Shown: piece after piece, positions 11,633 through 21,989 of the stretch
Numbering within the stretch: the stretch's first letter is position 1
Layout of the letters: the number at the start of each line of letters is the position of its first letter
Assembly: GCA_024803745.1 (NCBI GenBank)
Contig: JANJXV010000194.1
Location: 1,116,001 to 1,180,000, forward strand
Source of the DNA: Megascapheus bottae
Taxonomy: Eukaryota; Chordata; Mammalia; Rodentia; Geomyidae
Length of the DNA stretch: 64,000 bases
Direction of reading: 5' to 3'
Notes under the pieces: model-generated
Seen by the model: the letters and a program-made list of their open reading frames with translations, nothing else
Databases searched by the model: none
What the model was told of the DNA's origin: nothing
Program-made: the position numbers and the translations under genes

Positions 11633-12624
11633 CTACAGTATTCTTGGTTGGTAGTTATTTGATATAAGGGCATGACATATATGCTTCCAGTCACTTCGTG
11701 CTTGCATGGTCTCTGCTGAGAAATCTGGGGTTATTCTGATTGGTTTGCCTTTGTAGGTTACTGATCCCTTTTCCCTGGCTGCCTTTAGGATCTTTCCTTT
11801 CGTTTCTATTGATCCAGTTCGGATCACAATGTGGCGGTGGGATGTTCTTTTCTGGTCAGGTCTGTGTGGGGTTCTAAAAGCTTCTTGTATCTGGATGGGC
11901 CTGCCCTTCTGGATATTTGGGAAATTCTCTGAGATGATTCCCTGAAGTATATTTCCAATACCTTTGACCTCTTTCTCCACGCCCTCCTCAGTACCAACTA
12001 GCCTTAAATTAGGCTTCCTAATTGTATCTTGGACCTCCTGAAGCGCTCTCTCATATTTCCTAGATTTGGATTGACTCATTTTCTGTTCTTTATAATACCT
12101 AAATTATCTTCAGCCACGGAAATACTCTCCTCTGCAATGTCTAACCTGCTATCAAAGCTATCTACTTTATTTTTCATCTCCCTTGCTTCTAATTGCTCAC
12201 TTTTGATGCCTTGCATCCCTTGTTTTAGATCATGTATGGATTTCTTTATCTCCTTGATTTCCTTTTGAGTGGTTAGCTCAGTAGCTTTATTTTCTTTGGA
12301 CATTTGCTGGAGTTTGGTCACGTTTTTATTTGTGGATTCATCCATCTTTCTTTGAAAAACCTTTATTATGGCCTCCTTTATGGCTTCTTCTTTTTCACTT
12401 ATCACCTTGTTTATGCTTTCCTCTTGTTCAGCTATGGCTTCCTCCATTATCTCTTTCTTTATATTTTCACATTTTTCATTAATGCTGTTTATCAATTGCA
12501 TTTGTGTAGCACTTGGAAGACTCTCCTCTCGGTTTGCCAGTGACTGTTCCATTGTCTGTTTACATTGGGTGGGGGATGTTGTTTCTTGATTTGACATTTT
12601 TCTTGAGTTTCTTGTTCTGCCCAT
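11633..12624 (-). pseudogene. L1 ORF1, split, unit 2
   Basis: The N-terminal coiled-coil half is 12624-12076 and the C-terminal half 12079-11633, joined by the same ATGA overlap as unit 1. A 9-base deletion removes three residues (EFK) after the QRKMDE segment, so the first half has 182 residues. RLVGTEEG replaces RLVGIEEG. Confidence 0.88.
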
Positions 12625-13296
12625 TTGAAAATGGGAGCAAGATTACTACTAAATACGATTATAGTTTTTCAGATATAACCAACCTAGACCTCTGTAGCTG
12701 GCAGACACTAGATATTCACAAGTTTTGATTGGTATTATCACTCTTTCTTTTTGTGCACTTACAGACCAGTCTAATACAACCACTGATAAGCAATTTATAC
12801 CCAAAACAATAAGCCTCTCAATCCAGTCTCTATTGTCTTTAAGTCCCTCTGAGCCTAGAGAATAATTAACCAACTACATGTACAATATTGCTCAACAGAC
12901 ATCAAGTGTAGATCCGTGCAGTATAAGGGTTGAAAGACGAGCAGAGTTCCAGAGATAGAATAAAAGAATGAGAGAGGTCAGGGGAGGTGCAAGAGGATTA
13001 ACGTAGGAGTGTAAGAATATTGTATTAATGAAGAAAACGTAGAGAATAAGGATAACTGACATAAGTTGGTAAGTAGGTAGCATATTTGAGAACAAAGTTT
13101 GGAAAGTTTTAGAATAAACTTATGTGTTGCTGCACGACTAGCTCTTAGCCCAACCAGTGGCCTCACAGTGGACCATGAGATGGAACTGTTTTTCTTGTCT
13201 ACGTTGAGGGAAAGGGGTATTTCACAAGATGCAGAAGCGAAGATTTCAGAAGCAAATGCTGTGAGTGAATTAGCTCGTAAAAAGCATTTTTATTTT

Positions 13297-13495
13297 CTTT
13301 TAACTTTCTGCCAGTCTTCGGGCTTGAATTCAGGGCCTGAGCACTGTCCTCGGGTTTTCTCAAGTCTAGCCCTCTGCCACTTGAGACACAATGCCACATC
13401 TAGATTTTCTATCTGTGTGATACTGAGCAATCAAACCCAGATCTTCATGGATGCTAGGCAAGCACTCTACCACTATGCCAAACTCTCAACCCTGA
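13297..13495 (-). repeat. ID-dimer SINE, unit 2 spacer
   Basis: The second-unit counterpart of the SINE at 5890, with 'cttgagacacaatgccac' where the other units have 'cttgagccacagtgccac'. Just downstream, at 13513-13530, is a short (CAT)n with a CTT interruption. Confidence 0.8.
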
Positions 13496-13732
13496 AACAG
13501 TAATTATAAAGTCATCATCATCATCTTCATATCAAAATATCCTTTCTCCTACAAAGAATGATCACTCATCTATGTGTGTAATGCTTTTTTTTTAAATTTC
13601 ACTAATTCTTCTGTGTTTTTCCCTCTTGCATTTTTTACACATGACAGCAAAACTAATTATCAGGAAAAAAATGATTAGGATACAGAAACCTAATAATATC
13701 CTAGTAGATTGACCTCAACAATATGTGCAATA

Positions 13733-13930
13733 TGAACTGTGTGTTTGACCGAGTGGTAGAGTGCTTGTCTACCACGAAAAAAGACTCAGGTTTGATTCCT
13801 CATTACCACATACATAGAAAACGCTGCAAGTGGTGCTGTGGCTCGGTGGGACAGCTAAAGCCTAAAGAAAGCCCAAGAACAATGTTCACACTCTGAGGTC
13901 AAGTCCCAAGACTAGCAAAAACAAAAAAAA
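13733..13930 (+). repeat. ID-dimer SINE, unit 2 spacer
   Basis: The plus-strand ID dimer from 'tgtgtttgaccgagtggtagag' (box A-like) to an A-rich tail near 13920. It has 'ccacgaaaaaagactcagg' where unit 1 has 'ccaagcagtaagcctcagg'. Confidence 0.8.
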
Positions 13931-14332
13931 TCGACAAGGGGCAAAATGCAGGCAGAGAAGGCACTGTGAAACAAATGTTTTTTAAAGGATGAGGGCAATA
14001 TTGACATTTAAGTTTGGATCTTACCTAATAAACGCTCCTTCAGCCTGAGACCAGACTGGTAGTTGGGCCTAGTGGAAGACATTGCGATTGGACAAATAAG
14101 GTGTGCTGTATACTACATCCACATATATATTGTGAGATTGGAGGAGAGATTCAGCCTCCAGTATGTCTTTGGTGAGGTCTTCTGTGAGCAAGGATCTTTG
14201 GTCATTGGGCCCTGAAAGGTGACCTTGCCTCACTCACAATGGAACAGAATATGGAACCCTGGTAACCAAGCCACTTTAACTAACAACCAACTCAAACCAG
14301 CTCACTTGGCCTTTGGCTCAGGAGGAAGAAAG

Positions 14333-14499
14333 ATGTTGCTGTGCTGTTGCCAAAGGTCAGGAAACTCGAGTCTCAGGCATGGAATTTGTGGATGTCTTAC
14401 TCTAAGATGTAAATGCTAGATCATTGCCAAGCCACAAATCCAGTATAACAGGCCTTTCTCTAAGAAGAAGGCCAGGAAAATCCACGGCAACCAGATGAG
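14333..14499 (+). pseudogene. Ral-GDS-like first coding exon, unit 2, splice donor lost
   Basis: Opens MLLCCCQRSGNSSLRHGICG, with a stop (tgcTAG) at the same codon as unit 1. The donor G of 'gatgag|gtaaat' has become A ('gatgagataaat'), so the exon could no longer be spliced at the usual site. Confidence 0.55.
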
Positions 14500-14974
14500 A
14501 TAAATTTCTAAGAAGAAATGTATTTGACCCCATCATCCTCCCCACACACTACAACTTTCTTTTTTTTCATTTTTTTATTGTAATTAGTAAAAGGGTTACA
14601 TAATATTTGCCAGATAGAAGGTGCATTAATTCACATACATTGATACCCTTTCACATGTCTTGGTACCCACTTCCCTCCAACCCCACACCCCCCACCCATC
14701 TTGGTTTTCCCCCCTTCCCTATCAAATTTCAAATATCCAAATACAAATAAATTCAATATATCAGATAACAAAGTGAGATACTATACCAATATGGGATAAC
14801 CAAGGGACAGCAAGCGAGATGAGAGACAACATAGTACATTAAGGACAACAATCATTCATTATGTGGCTTTTCTTTTCAATATCCTGGAGGTCCTTTTAAT
14901 TAGCTTCACGTTATATGGCCTTATATATGGCCTTTTGCTCTATTGCAAATCTCTGCTAGTAGAGCCCAAAGTTT

Positions 14975-17900
14975 CTACTGATTATGACGAATGAGGGAAA
15001 CCACTGAGCCTCAGTTCCTTTGAGTCTGGCTTACTTCACTTAATATGATTTGTTTTAAGTCTTTCCATTTCCTAACAAATGGGGCGATGTCATTCTTTCT
15101 CACAGAAGCTTAGAATTCCATTGTGTACAAATACCACAACTTGTTCATCCACTCTTCAATTGAGGGACATCTGGGTTGGTTCTATACCTTTGCTATGGTG
15201 AATAGTGCTGCAATGAACATTGTTGTGCTAGTGGGTTTAGTATGCCCTTGTTTCTGGATTGTTGGGTAAATGCCAAGTAGTGGAATTGCTGGGTGATAGG
15301 GGAGTTATATGTTTAGCCTTTTGAGGCACTGTCACACTGCTTTTCATAGTGGTTGAACGAGTTTGCACTCCTACCAACAGTGTAGTAGTGATCCCTCTTG
15401 GCCACATCCCCTCCAGCATCTGTTGTCATTCGTTTTCCTGATCCTGGCCATTCTAACTGGAGTGAGGTGGAATCTTAGAGTTGTTTTGGTTTGCATTTCT
15501 TTTATGACCAGAGATGTTGAGCATTTCTTCATGTGTCTACAGGGCATTTTTGTTTCTTCTGCAGAGAAGACTCTCTTTAAGTCTTTGGCCCATTTTTAAT
15601 GGGATGGGTGTTAGTTTGGAGGTTAGTTTTGGAGTGATTCAATTTTTTGAGTTGTTGGTATATTTTAGATATGAGGCCTTTTTCCGTTGTTTGGTTGGTG
15701 AAGATCTTCTCCCACTCTGTAGGCTTCCTGATTAGTTTACTAGCTATATCCTTTGCCATACAAAAGCTCTGCAGTTTAATGCAGTCCCACTTATCCAGCC
15801 TTTCTCTGATTTGTTGTGATTCTTGGTCCTTATAAAGAAAGTTTCAAACTGTGCCAAGGAGGCCTAGTTTATCTCCTATTCCTTCCTGTAAACTTTTCAG
15901 TGTGTCAGCTTTTACCTCCAGGTCTTTGATCCATTTGGAGTTAATTCTAGTGCAAGGTGAAAAATAAGGATCCAACTTTAGCTTTCTGCAGGTGTTTAAC
16001 CAGTTCTGCCAGCACAACTTGTTGAAGAGGCTATATTTCTTCCATGCTATTTTTTTGGCTCCCTTGTCAAAGATTAGGTGGGCATAGGTTTGTGGTTTAA
16101 TATCTGGGTGCGCAGTTCTATTCCATTGGACTTCAGGCCTGTTCTTGTGCCCGTAACAAGCTGTTTTGAGAATTATAGCTCTGTAATAGAGCCTTAAGTT
16201 TGGAATTGAAATTCCTCCAGCGCTGTTCTTTCTGCTAAGAAGTGTTTTTGCTATACGGGGTCTTTTATTATTCCATATGAAATTTTGAATTGCCTCTTCT
16301 ATTTCTTTAAAGAATGATATTGGGTTGTTGATGGGTATTGCATTGAATTTGTAGATAGCCCTTGGCAAGATTGTCATTTTCACAATGTTGATTCTTCCAA
16401 TCCAGGAGCATGGGAGCTTTTTCCATTTCCTTAGTTCTGCTTTAATTTCCTTTTTTAGGGTTTTAAAGTTTTCATCTAAACGGTCCTTGACATTCTTAGT
16501 TAAGCTAATTCCTAGGTAATTTATTTTCTTTGAGGCTATTTTGAAAGGAGTTTCTTTCCTGATTATTGCCTCGTTCCTCTCACTGTTGGCGTAAAGGACG
16601 GCAGTTCATGTGTGAGGGTTGATTTTATGGCCTGCTACCCTTCCAAAGCTATGAATCAGATCAAGGAGCTTGGGAGTAGAGCCTATAGGATTCTTTAAAT
16701 ACAGAATCATGTCATCTGCAAAGAGGGATACTTTTATTTCCTCTTTCCCTACTTGGATCCCCTTTATGCTTGCTTCTTGCCTTATTGCACTGCCTAGGAA
16801 TTCTAGTACTATGTTAAAAAGGAGTGGAGAGAGTGGACATCATTTTCTCGTTCCTGATTTTAGAGAGAATGGCTTTAGATTTTCACCATTAAGTACAATA
16901 CTAGCAGTGGGTTTCTTATACACAGCCTTTATTACATTGAGAAATGTTCCATGGATTCCTAGTTTCTCGACATCTTTTAACATAAAGGGGTTTTGTATCT
17001 TCTAAAATGCCTTTCCGCATCTATAGAGACATTCATGTGAGTTTTGTCTTTGCTCCTGTTGATGTGTCGAATTATATTAATTGATTTGTCTATGTTGAAC
17101 CAGCTTTGCCTCCTTGTGGTGAATCCAGTTTGATCATAGTGTATAATTTTTTTGATGAGTTGTTGTAGACGGTTGGCCAGTATTTTGTTGAGAAGTTTTG
17201 CATCGATGTTCATCAAAGAAATGGGTCTATAGAACTCTTTCTTTGATGAATCTCTGTCTGGTTTGGGGATGAGGGATATACTGGCTTCACAGAATGAGTT
17301 TGGTAAAGAACCTTCATTTTCAATTTCGTTGAAGAGCTTGAGGAGTATTGGTGTGAGCTCTGCTTTGAAGACCTTATAGAATGCAGCTGTGAGTCCATCT
17401 GGCCCTGGGCTCTTTTTAAGTGGAAGTTCTCTAATTCCCATTTCTATTTCAGAGCTTGAAATAGGCCTGTTGAGTTGGGTTAGCGTTTCTTGCTGCAGTG
17501 TGGGTATGTTAATGTTGTCTAGGAATTCATCCATTTCTTCTAGATTCTCAAATTTGTTGGCGTAAAGGTTTGAGAAGTATTCCCTCATGATATTCTGGAT
17601 CTTGGTAATTTCTGTCGTGATATTACCATTTTCATCTGCGATTTTGTTTATTTCGATATGCTCTCTTCTTTTTTTGGTAAGATTTGCTAAGGGCTTGTCA
17701 ATTTTGTTAATTCTTTCAAGAACCAACTCCTTGTTTTGTTGATTCTTTCTATAGTTTTTTTATTCCAAATCATTTAATTCTGCTTTGATTTTAATAATTT
17801 GCTTTCTCCTAATGGGTTTAGGGTTGGTTTGTTGCTCTTTTTCCAGGAGGTTAAGGTGAGACATTAACTAGTTGGTTTGCCATTTTTCCAACTTGCTGTT

Positions 17901-18813
17901 GTAGGCACTCAGCGCTATAAATTTTCCTCTGAGTACTGCCTTTGTTGTGTCCCTAAGGAGTTGATATTTGTGTGCTCCTTATTGTTAAATTTCATAAACA
18001 GTTGGATATCTGTTCTGATCTCTTCGATTACCCATTGTTTTTGATTCAACAATGTGTGGTTCAGTCTCCATGAGTTACAGGGTTTTCTTTGGTGGAGATG
18101 TGTGTTCAAGTCCAATTTGATGCCTTTATGGTCTGAGAGTGTGCATAGAATAAATTCAGTGTTTCTGAATCTGTCCAGGTTTGCTTTATGGCCTAAGATG
18201 TGGTCTATTTTGGAAAATGTTCCATATGCTGCTGAGAAAAACGTATATTGTTGTGTTACTGGGTGGAATATTCTCCAGATGTCTGTTACCTCTAGTCGGT
18301 CTATATAGTTGTTCAGTTCTAAGGTTTCTCTTTTGAGTGTTTGCCTTGTTGATCTGTCCATAGGTGAGAGTGGTGTGTTAAACTCACCAACAATCACTGT
18401 ATTTCGATCTATGTATGGTTTCAGTGTAAGTAAAGTTTGCTTGATGAAGTTTGGAGCTCCGGGATTGGTTGTGTAAATATTTAGGATGGTTATGTCTTCC
18501 TGGAGGAAAGATCCCTTTAGTAGTATGTAGTAACCTTCTTTGTCTTTTCTTACTAATTTTCGTTTGAAGTCTATTGTCTGATATGAGGATGGCAAATCCA
18601 GCCTGTTTATGTGGGAAGTTAGCTTGATAGAATTTATTCCATACTCTCACTTTCAAAAGATGATTGTTTTTGGGTAAGATGTGTCTCCTGAAGACAGCAG
18701 AACGATGGCTCTTGCTTTTTGATCCAACTAGACAGCCTATGCCATTTAATTGGAGAGTTAATTCCATTGATATTGAGAGTTAGGATTGAGAGATATTTAT
18801 TAGTTCCTACCAT
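14975..18813 (-). pseudogene. L1 ORF2, broken, unit 3
   Basis: The start region 18634-18825 reads openly through LTLNINGINSPIK and the endonuclease motif CLQETH, then leaves frame at the point shared with units 1 and 2. The catalytic GEFN is again present, in the piece 17915-18595. The reverse-transcriptase piece 16977-17726 is the longest of any unit for this part, running through [15 protein letters not shown]. Later pieces are 15844-16383 and 15577-15759. Many stops follow in the C-terminal third. Confidence 0.9.
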
Positions 18814-19042
18814 TTTTAAAAGCATTTAGTAGAGCCTGTGTCTTGACAGTTCTTGTGGTCCTTAGATGGTATGCTGTTTAGGTGCCATTTCTTTCCCTAT
18901 ATTGCATTTATTTTGGTTTTCTATGTATAGAGCATCTTTGAGAATTCTCTGTAGTGTTGGTTTTGTTTCGACATATTGTTGCAGCTTTTCCCTGGAATGG
19001 AATGTTTTATTGTTCCCTCAGTTTGAATGAGAGCTTAGCTGG

Positions 19043-20043
19043 CTACAGTATTCTTGGTTGGTAGTTATTTGATTTAAGGGCATGACATATATGCTTCCAG
19101 TGACTTCGGGCTTGCATGGTCTCTGCCTAGAAATCTGGGGTTATTCTGATTGGTTTGCCTTTATAGGTTACTGATCCCTTTTCCCTGGCTGCCTTTAGGA
19201 TCTTTCCTTTCGTTTCTATTGATCCAGTTCGGATCACAATGTGGCGGTGGGATGTTCTTTTCTGGTCAGGTCTGTTTGGGGTTCTAAATGCTTCTCATAT
19301 CTGGATTGGCCTGCCCTTCTGGATATTTGGGAAATTCTCTGAGATGATTCCCTGAAGTATATTACCAATACCATTGACCTCTTTCTCCACGCCCTCCTCA
19401 ATACCAACTATCCTTAAATGAGGCTTCCTAATTGTATCTTGGACTTCCTGAAGCGCTCTCTCATATTTCCTAGATTTGGATTGACTCATTTTCTGTTCTT
19501 TATAATACCTAAATTATCTTCAGCCACGCAAATTCTCTCCTCTGCATTGTCTAACCTGCTATCAAAGCTATCTACTTTATTTTTCATCTCCCTTGCTTCT
19601 AATTGCTCACTTTTTATGCCTTGCGTCTCTTGTTTTAGATCATGTATGGATTTCTTTATCTCCTTGATTTCCTTTTGAGTGGTTAGCTCAGTAGCTTTAT
19701 TTTCTTTGGACATTTGCTGGAGTTTGGTCACGTTTTTATTAGTGGATTCTATGAATTCATCCAACTTTCTTTGAAAAACCTTTATTATGGCCTCCTTTAT
19801 GGCTTCGTCTTTTTCACTTATCACCTTGTTTTTACTTTGCTCTTGTTCAGCTATGGCTTCCTCCATTATCTCTTTCTTTATATTTTCACATTTTCCATTA
19901 AGGATGTTTATCAATTGCATTTGTGTAGCACTTGGAAGACTCTCCTCTAGGTTTGCTAGTGACTGTTCCATTGTTTATTTACATTGGGTGAGGGATGTTG
20001 TTTCTTGATTTGACATTTTTCTTGAGTTTCTTGTTCTGCCCAT
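19043..20043 (-). pseudogene. L1 ORF1, split and stopped, unit 3
   Basis: The first half is open from 19971 (MEQSLANLEES) because a TAA precedes it. It overlaps the second half by ATGA as in the other units. The second half (19489-19295) stops after KGRPIQI, at what is a Gln codon in unit 1, losing the C-terminal RNA-binding domain. Confidence 0.88.
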
Positions 20044-20716
20044 TTGAAAATGGGAGCAAGATTACTACTAAATACGATTATAGTTTTTCAGATATAACCA
20101 ACCTAGACCTCTGTAGCTGGCAGACACTAGATGTTCACAAGTTTTGATTGGTATTATCACTCTTTCTTTTTGTGCACTTACAGACCAGTCTAATACAACC
20201 ACTGATAAGCGATTTATACCCAAAACAATAAGCCTCTCAATCCAATCTCTTTTGTCGTTAAGTCCCTCTGAGCCTAGAGAATAATTAACCACCTAAATAT
20301 ACAATATTGCTCAACAGCCATCAAGTGTAGATCCGTGCAGTATAAGGGTTGAAAGACGAGCAGAGGTCCAGACATAGAAAAAAAGAATGAGAGAGGTCAG
20401 GGGAGGTGCAAGAGGAGTAACGTAGGAGTGTAAGAATATTGTAGTAATGAAGAAAAGTTATAGCATAAGGATAACTGACCTAAGTTGGTAAGTATGTAGC
20501 ATATTTGAGTACAAAGTTTGGAAAGTATTAGAATAAAACTTATGTGTTGCTGCACGACTAGCTCTTAGCCCAACCAGTGGCCTCACAGTGGATCATGGGA
20601 TGGATCTGTTTTTCTTGTCTACGTTGAGGGAAAGCGGTATTTCACAAGATGCGGAAACGAAGATTTCAGAAGCAAATGCTGTGAGTGAATTAGCTCATAA
20701 GGAGCATTTTTATTTT

Positions 20717-20917
20717 CTTTTATCTTTCTGCCAGTCTTGGGGCTTGAATTCAGGGCCTGAGCACTGTCCTCGGGTTTTCTCAAGTCTAGCCCTCTGCCAC
20801 TTGAGCCACAGTGCCACATCTAGATTTTCTATCTATGTGGTACTGAGCAATCAAACCCAGATCTTCATGGATGCTAGGCAAGCACTCTACCACTATGCCA
20901 AACTCTCAACCCTGACA
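20717..20917 (-). repeat. ID-dimer SINE, unit 3 spacer
   Basis: Minus-strand ID dimer, the counterpart of the one at 5890. The A-rich tail appears as T-rich sequence at about 20700-20730. Confidence 0.8.
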
Positions 20918-20933
20918 TAGTAATTATAAAGTC

Positions 20934-20966
20934 ATCATCATCATCATCATCATCATAATCATCATA
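20934..20966 (+). repeat. (CAT)n microsatellite, unit 3
   Basis: The longest CAT tract of the array, about eight to eleven units with one AAT interruption ('cataatcatcat'). Confidence 0.85.
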
Positions 20967-21166
20967 TCCAAATATCTTTTCTCCTACAAAGAATGAACAC
21001 TTAACTGTGTCTAATGCTTTTTTTAATTTCACTAATTCTTCTGTGTTTTTCCCTCTTGCATTTTTTACACTTGACAGCTAAGCTAATCATCAGGAAAAAA
21101 ATGATTAGGATACAGAAACCTAATAATATCCTAGTAGATTGACGTCAAAAATATGTGCAAGATGTC

Positions 21167-21360
21167 CTGTGTGTTTGACCTAGTGGTAGAGTACTGGCTA
21201 CCAAGCAAAAAGACTCAGGTTTGATTCCTCATTACCACATACATAGAAAACGCTGCAAGTGGTGCTGTGGCTCTGTGGGACAGCTAAAGCCTAAAGAAAG
21301 CCCAAGAACAATGTTCACACTCTGAGGTCAACTCCCAAGTCTAGCAAAAACAAAAAAAAT
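21167..21360 (+). repeat. ID-dimer SINE, unit 3 spacer
   Basis: Plus-strand ID dimer; 'ccaagcaaaaagactcagg' is intermediate between the unit 1 and unit 2 versions. Ends in 'acaaaaaaaatttc'. Confidence 0.8.
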
Positions 21361-21763
21361 TTCGACAAGGGGCAAAAAGCAGGCAGAGAAGGCACTGTGA
21401 AGCAAATGTTTTGTAAAGGATGAGGGCAATATTGACCCTTAAGCTTGGATCTTACCTAAGAAAGGCTCCTTGAGCCTGAGACCAGACTGGTAGTTGGGCC
21501 TAGTGGAAGACATTGGGATTGGACAAATAAGGTGTGCTGTTTACTACATCCACATGTATATTGTGATATTGGAGGAGAGATTCAGCCTCCAATATGTCTT
21601 TGGTGAGGTCTTTTGTGAGCAAGGATCTTTGGTCATTGGGCCCTGAAAGGTGACCCTGCCTCCCTCACAATGGAACAGAATATGGAACCCTGGTAACCAA
21701 GCCACTATAACTAACAACCAGCTCAAGCCAGCTCACTTGGCCTGTGGCTCAGGAGGAAGAAAG

Positions 21764-21930
21764 ATGTTGCTGTGCTGTTGCCAAAGGTCAGGAAACTCGA
21801 GTCTCTGGCATGGAAGTTGTGGATGTCTTACTCGAAGATGTACATGCTATATCATTGCCAAGCCACAAATCCAGTATAACAGAACTTTCTCTAAGAAGAA
21901 GGCCAGGAAAATCCAGGGCAACCAGATGAG
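21764..21930 (+). pseudogene. Ral-GDS-like first coding exon, unit 3, still open
   Basis: This is the only copy in the window that stays open from the ATG to the donor: 55 codons starting MLLCCCQRSGNSSLWHGSCG and ending KARKIQGNQMR, then gatgag|gtaaat. The codon that is TAG in the other array units is TAT here. The body after the Cys-rich start is basic. I see no partner exon nearby on the plus strand, so a product would depend on splicing to distant sequence or on read-through into the antisense L1. Whether it is transcribed is unknown. Confidence 0.5.
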
Positions 21931-21989
21931 GTAAATTTCTAAGAAGAAATGTATTTGAACCCATCATCCTCCCTACACACTACAACTTT

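Larger units (their letters stand above)
7151..13185 (-). mobile_element. L1 retrotransposon, array unit 2 (full length, dead)
   Basis: A complete antisense L1 of about 6.0 kb: poly(A) seen as T-runs at 7150-7170, 3' UTR, ORF2, ORF1 and a 5' region to about 13185. The 3' UTR includes a C-rich pyrimidine stretch near 7260-7310. No target-site duplication can be shown, because its flanks are array sequence. Confidence 0.93.
14559..20605 (-). mobile_element. L1 retrotransposon, array unit 3 (full length, dead)
   Basis: Antisense L1 with the poly(A) end at 14559-14575, ORF2, ORF1 and a 5' region to about 20605. It has more private substitutions than unit 1 or 2, yet keeps an otherwise lost stretch of endonuclease reading frame (18634-18825). 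Confidence 0.93.
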
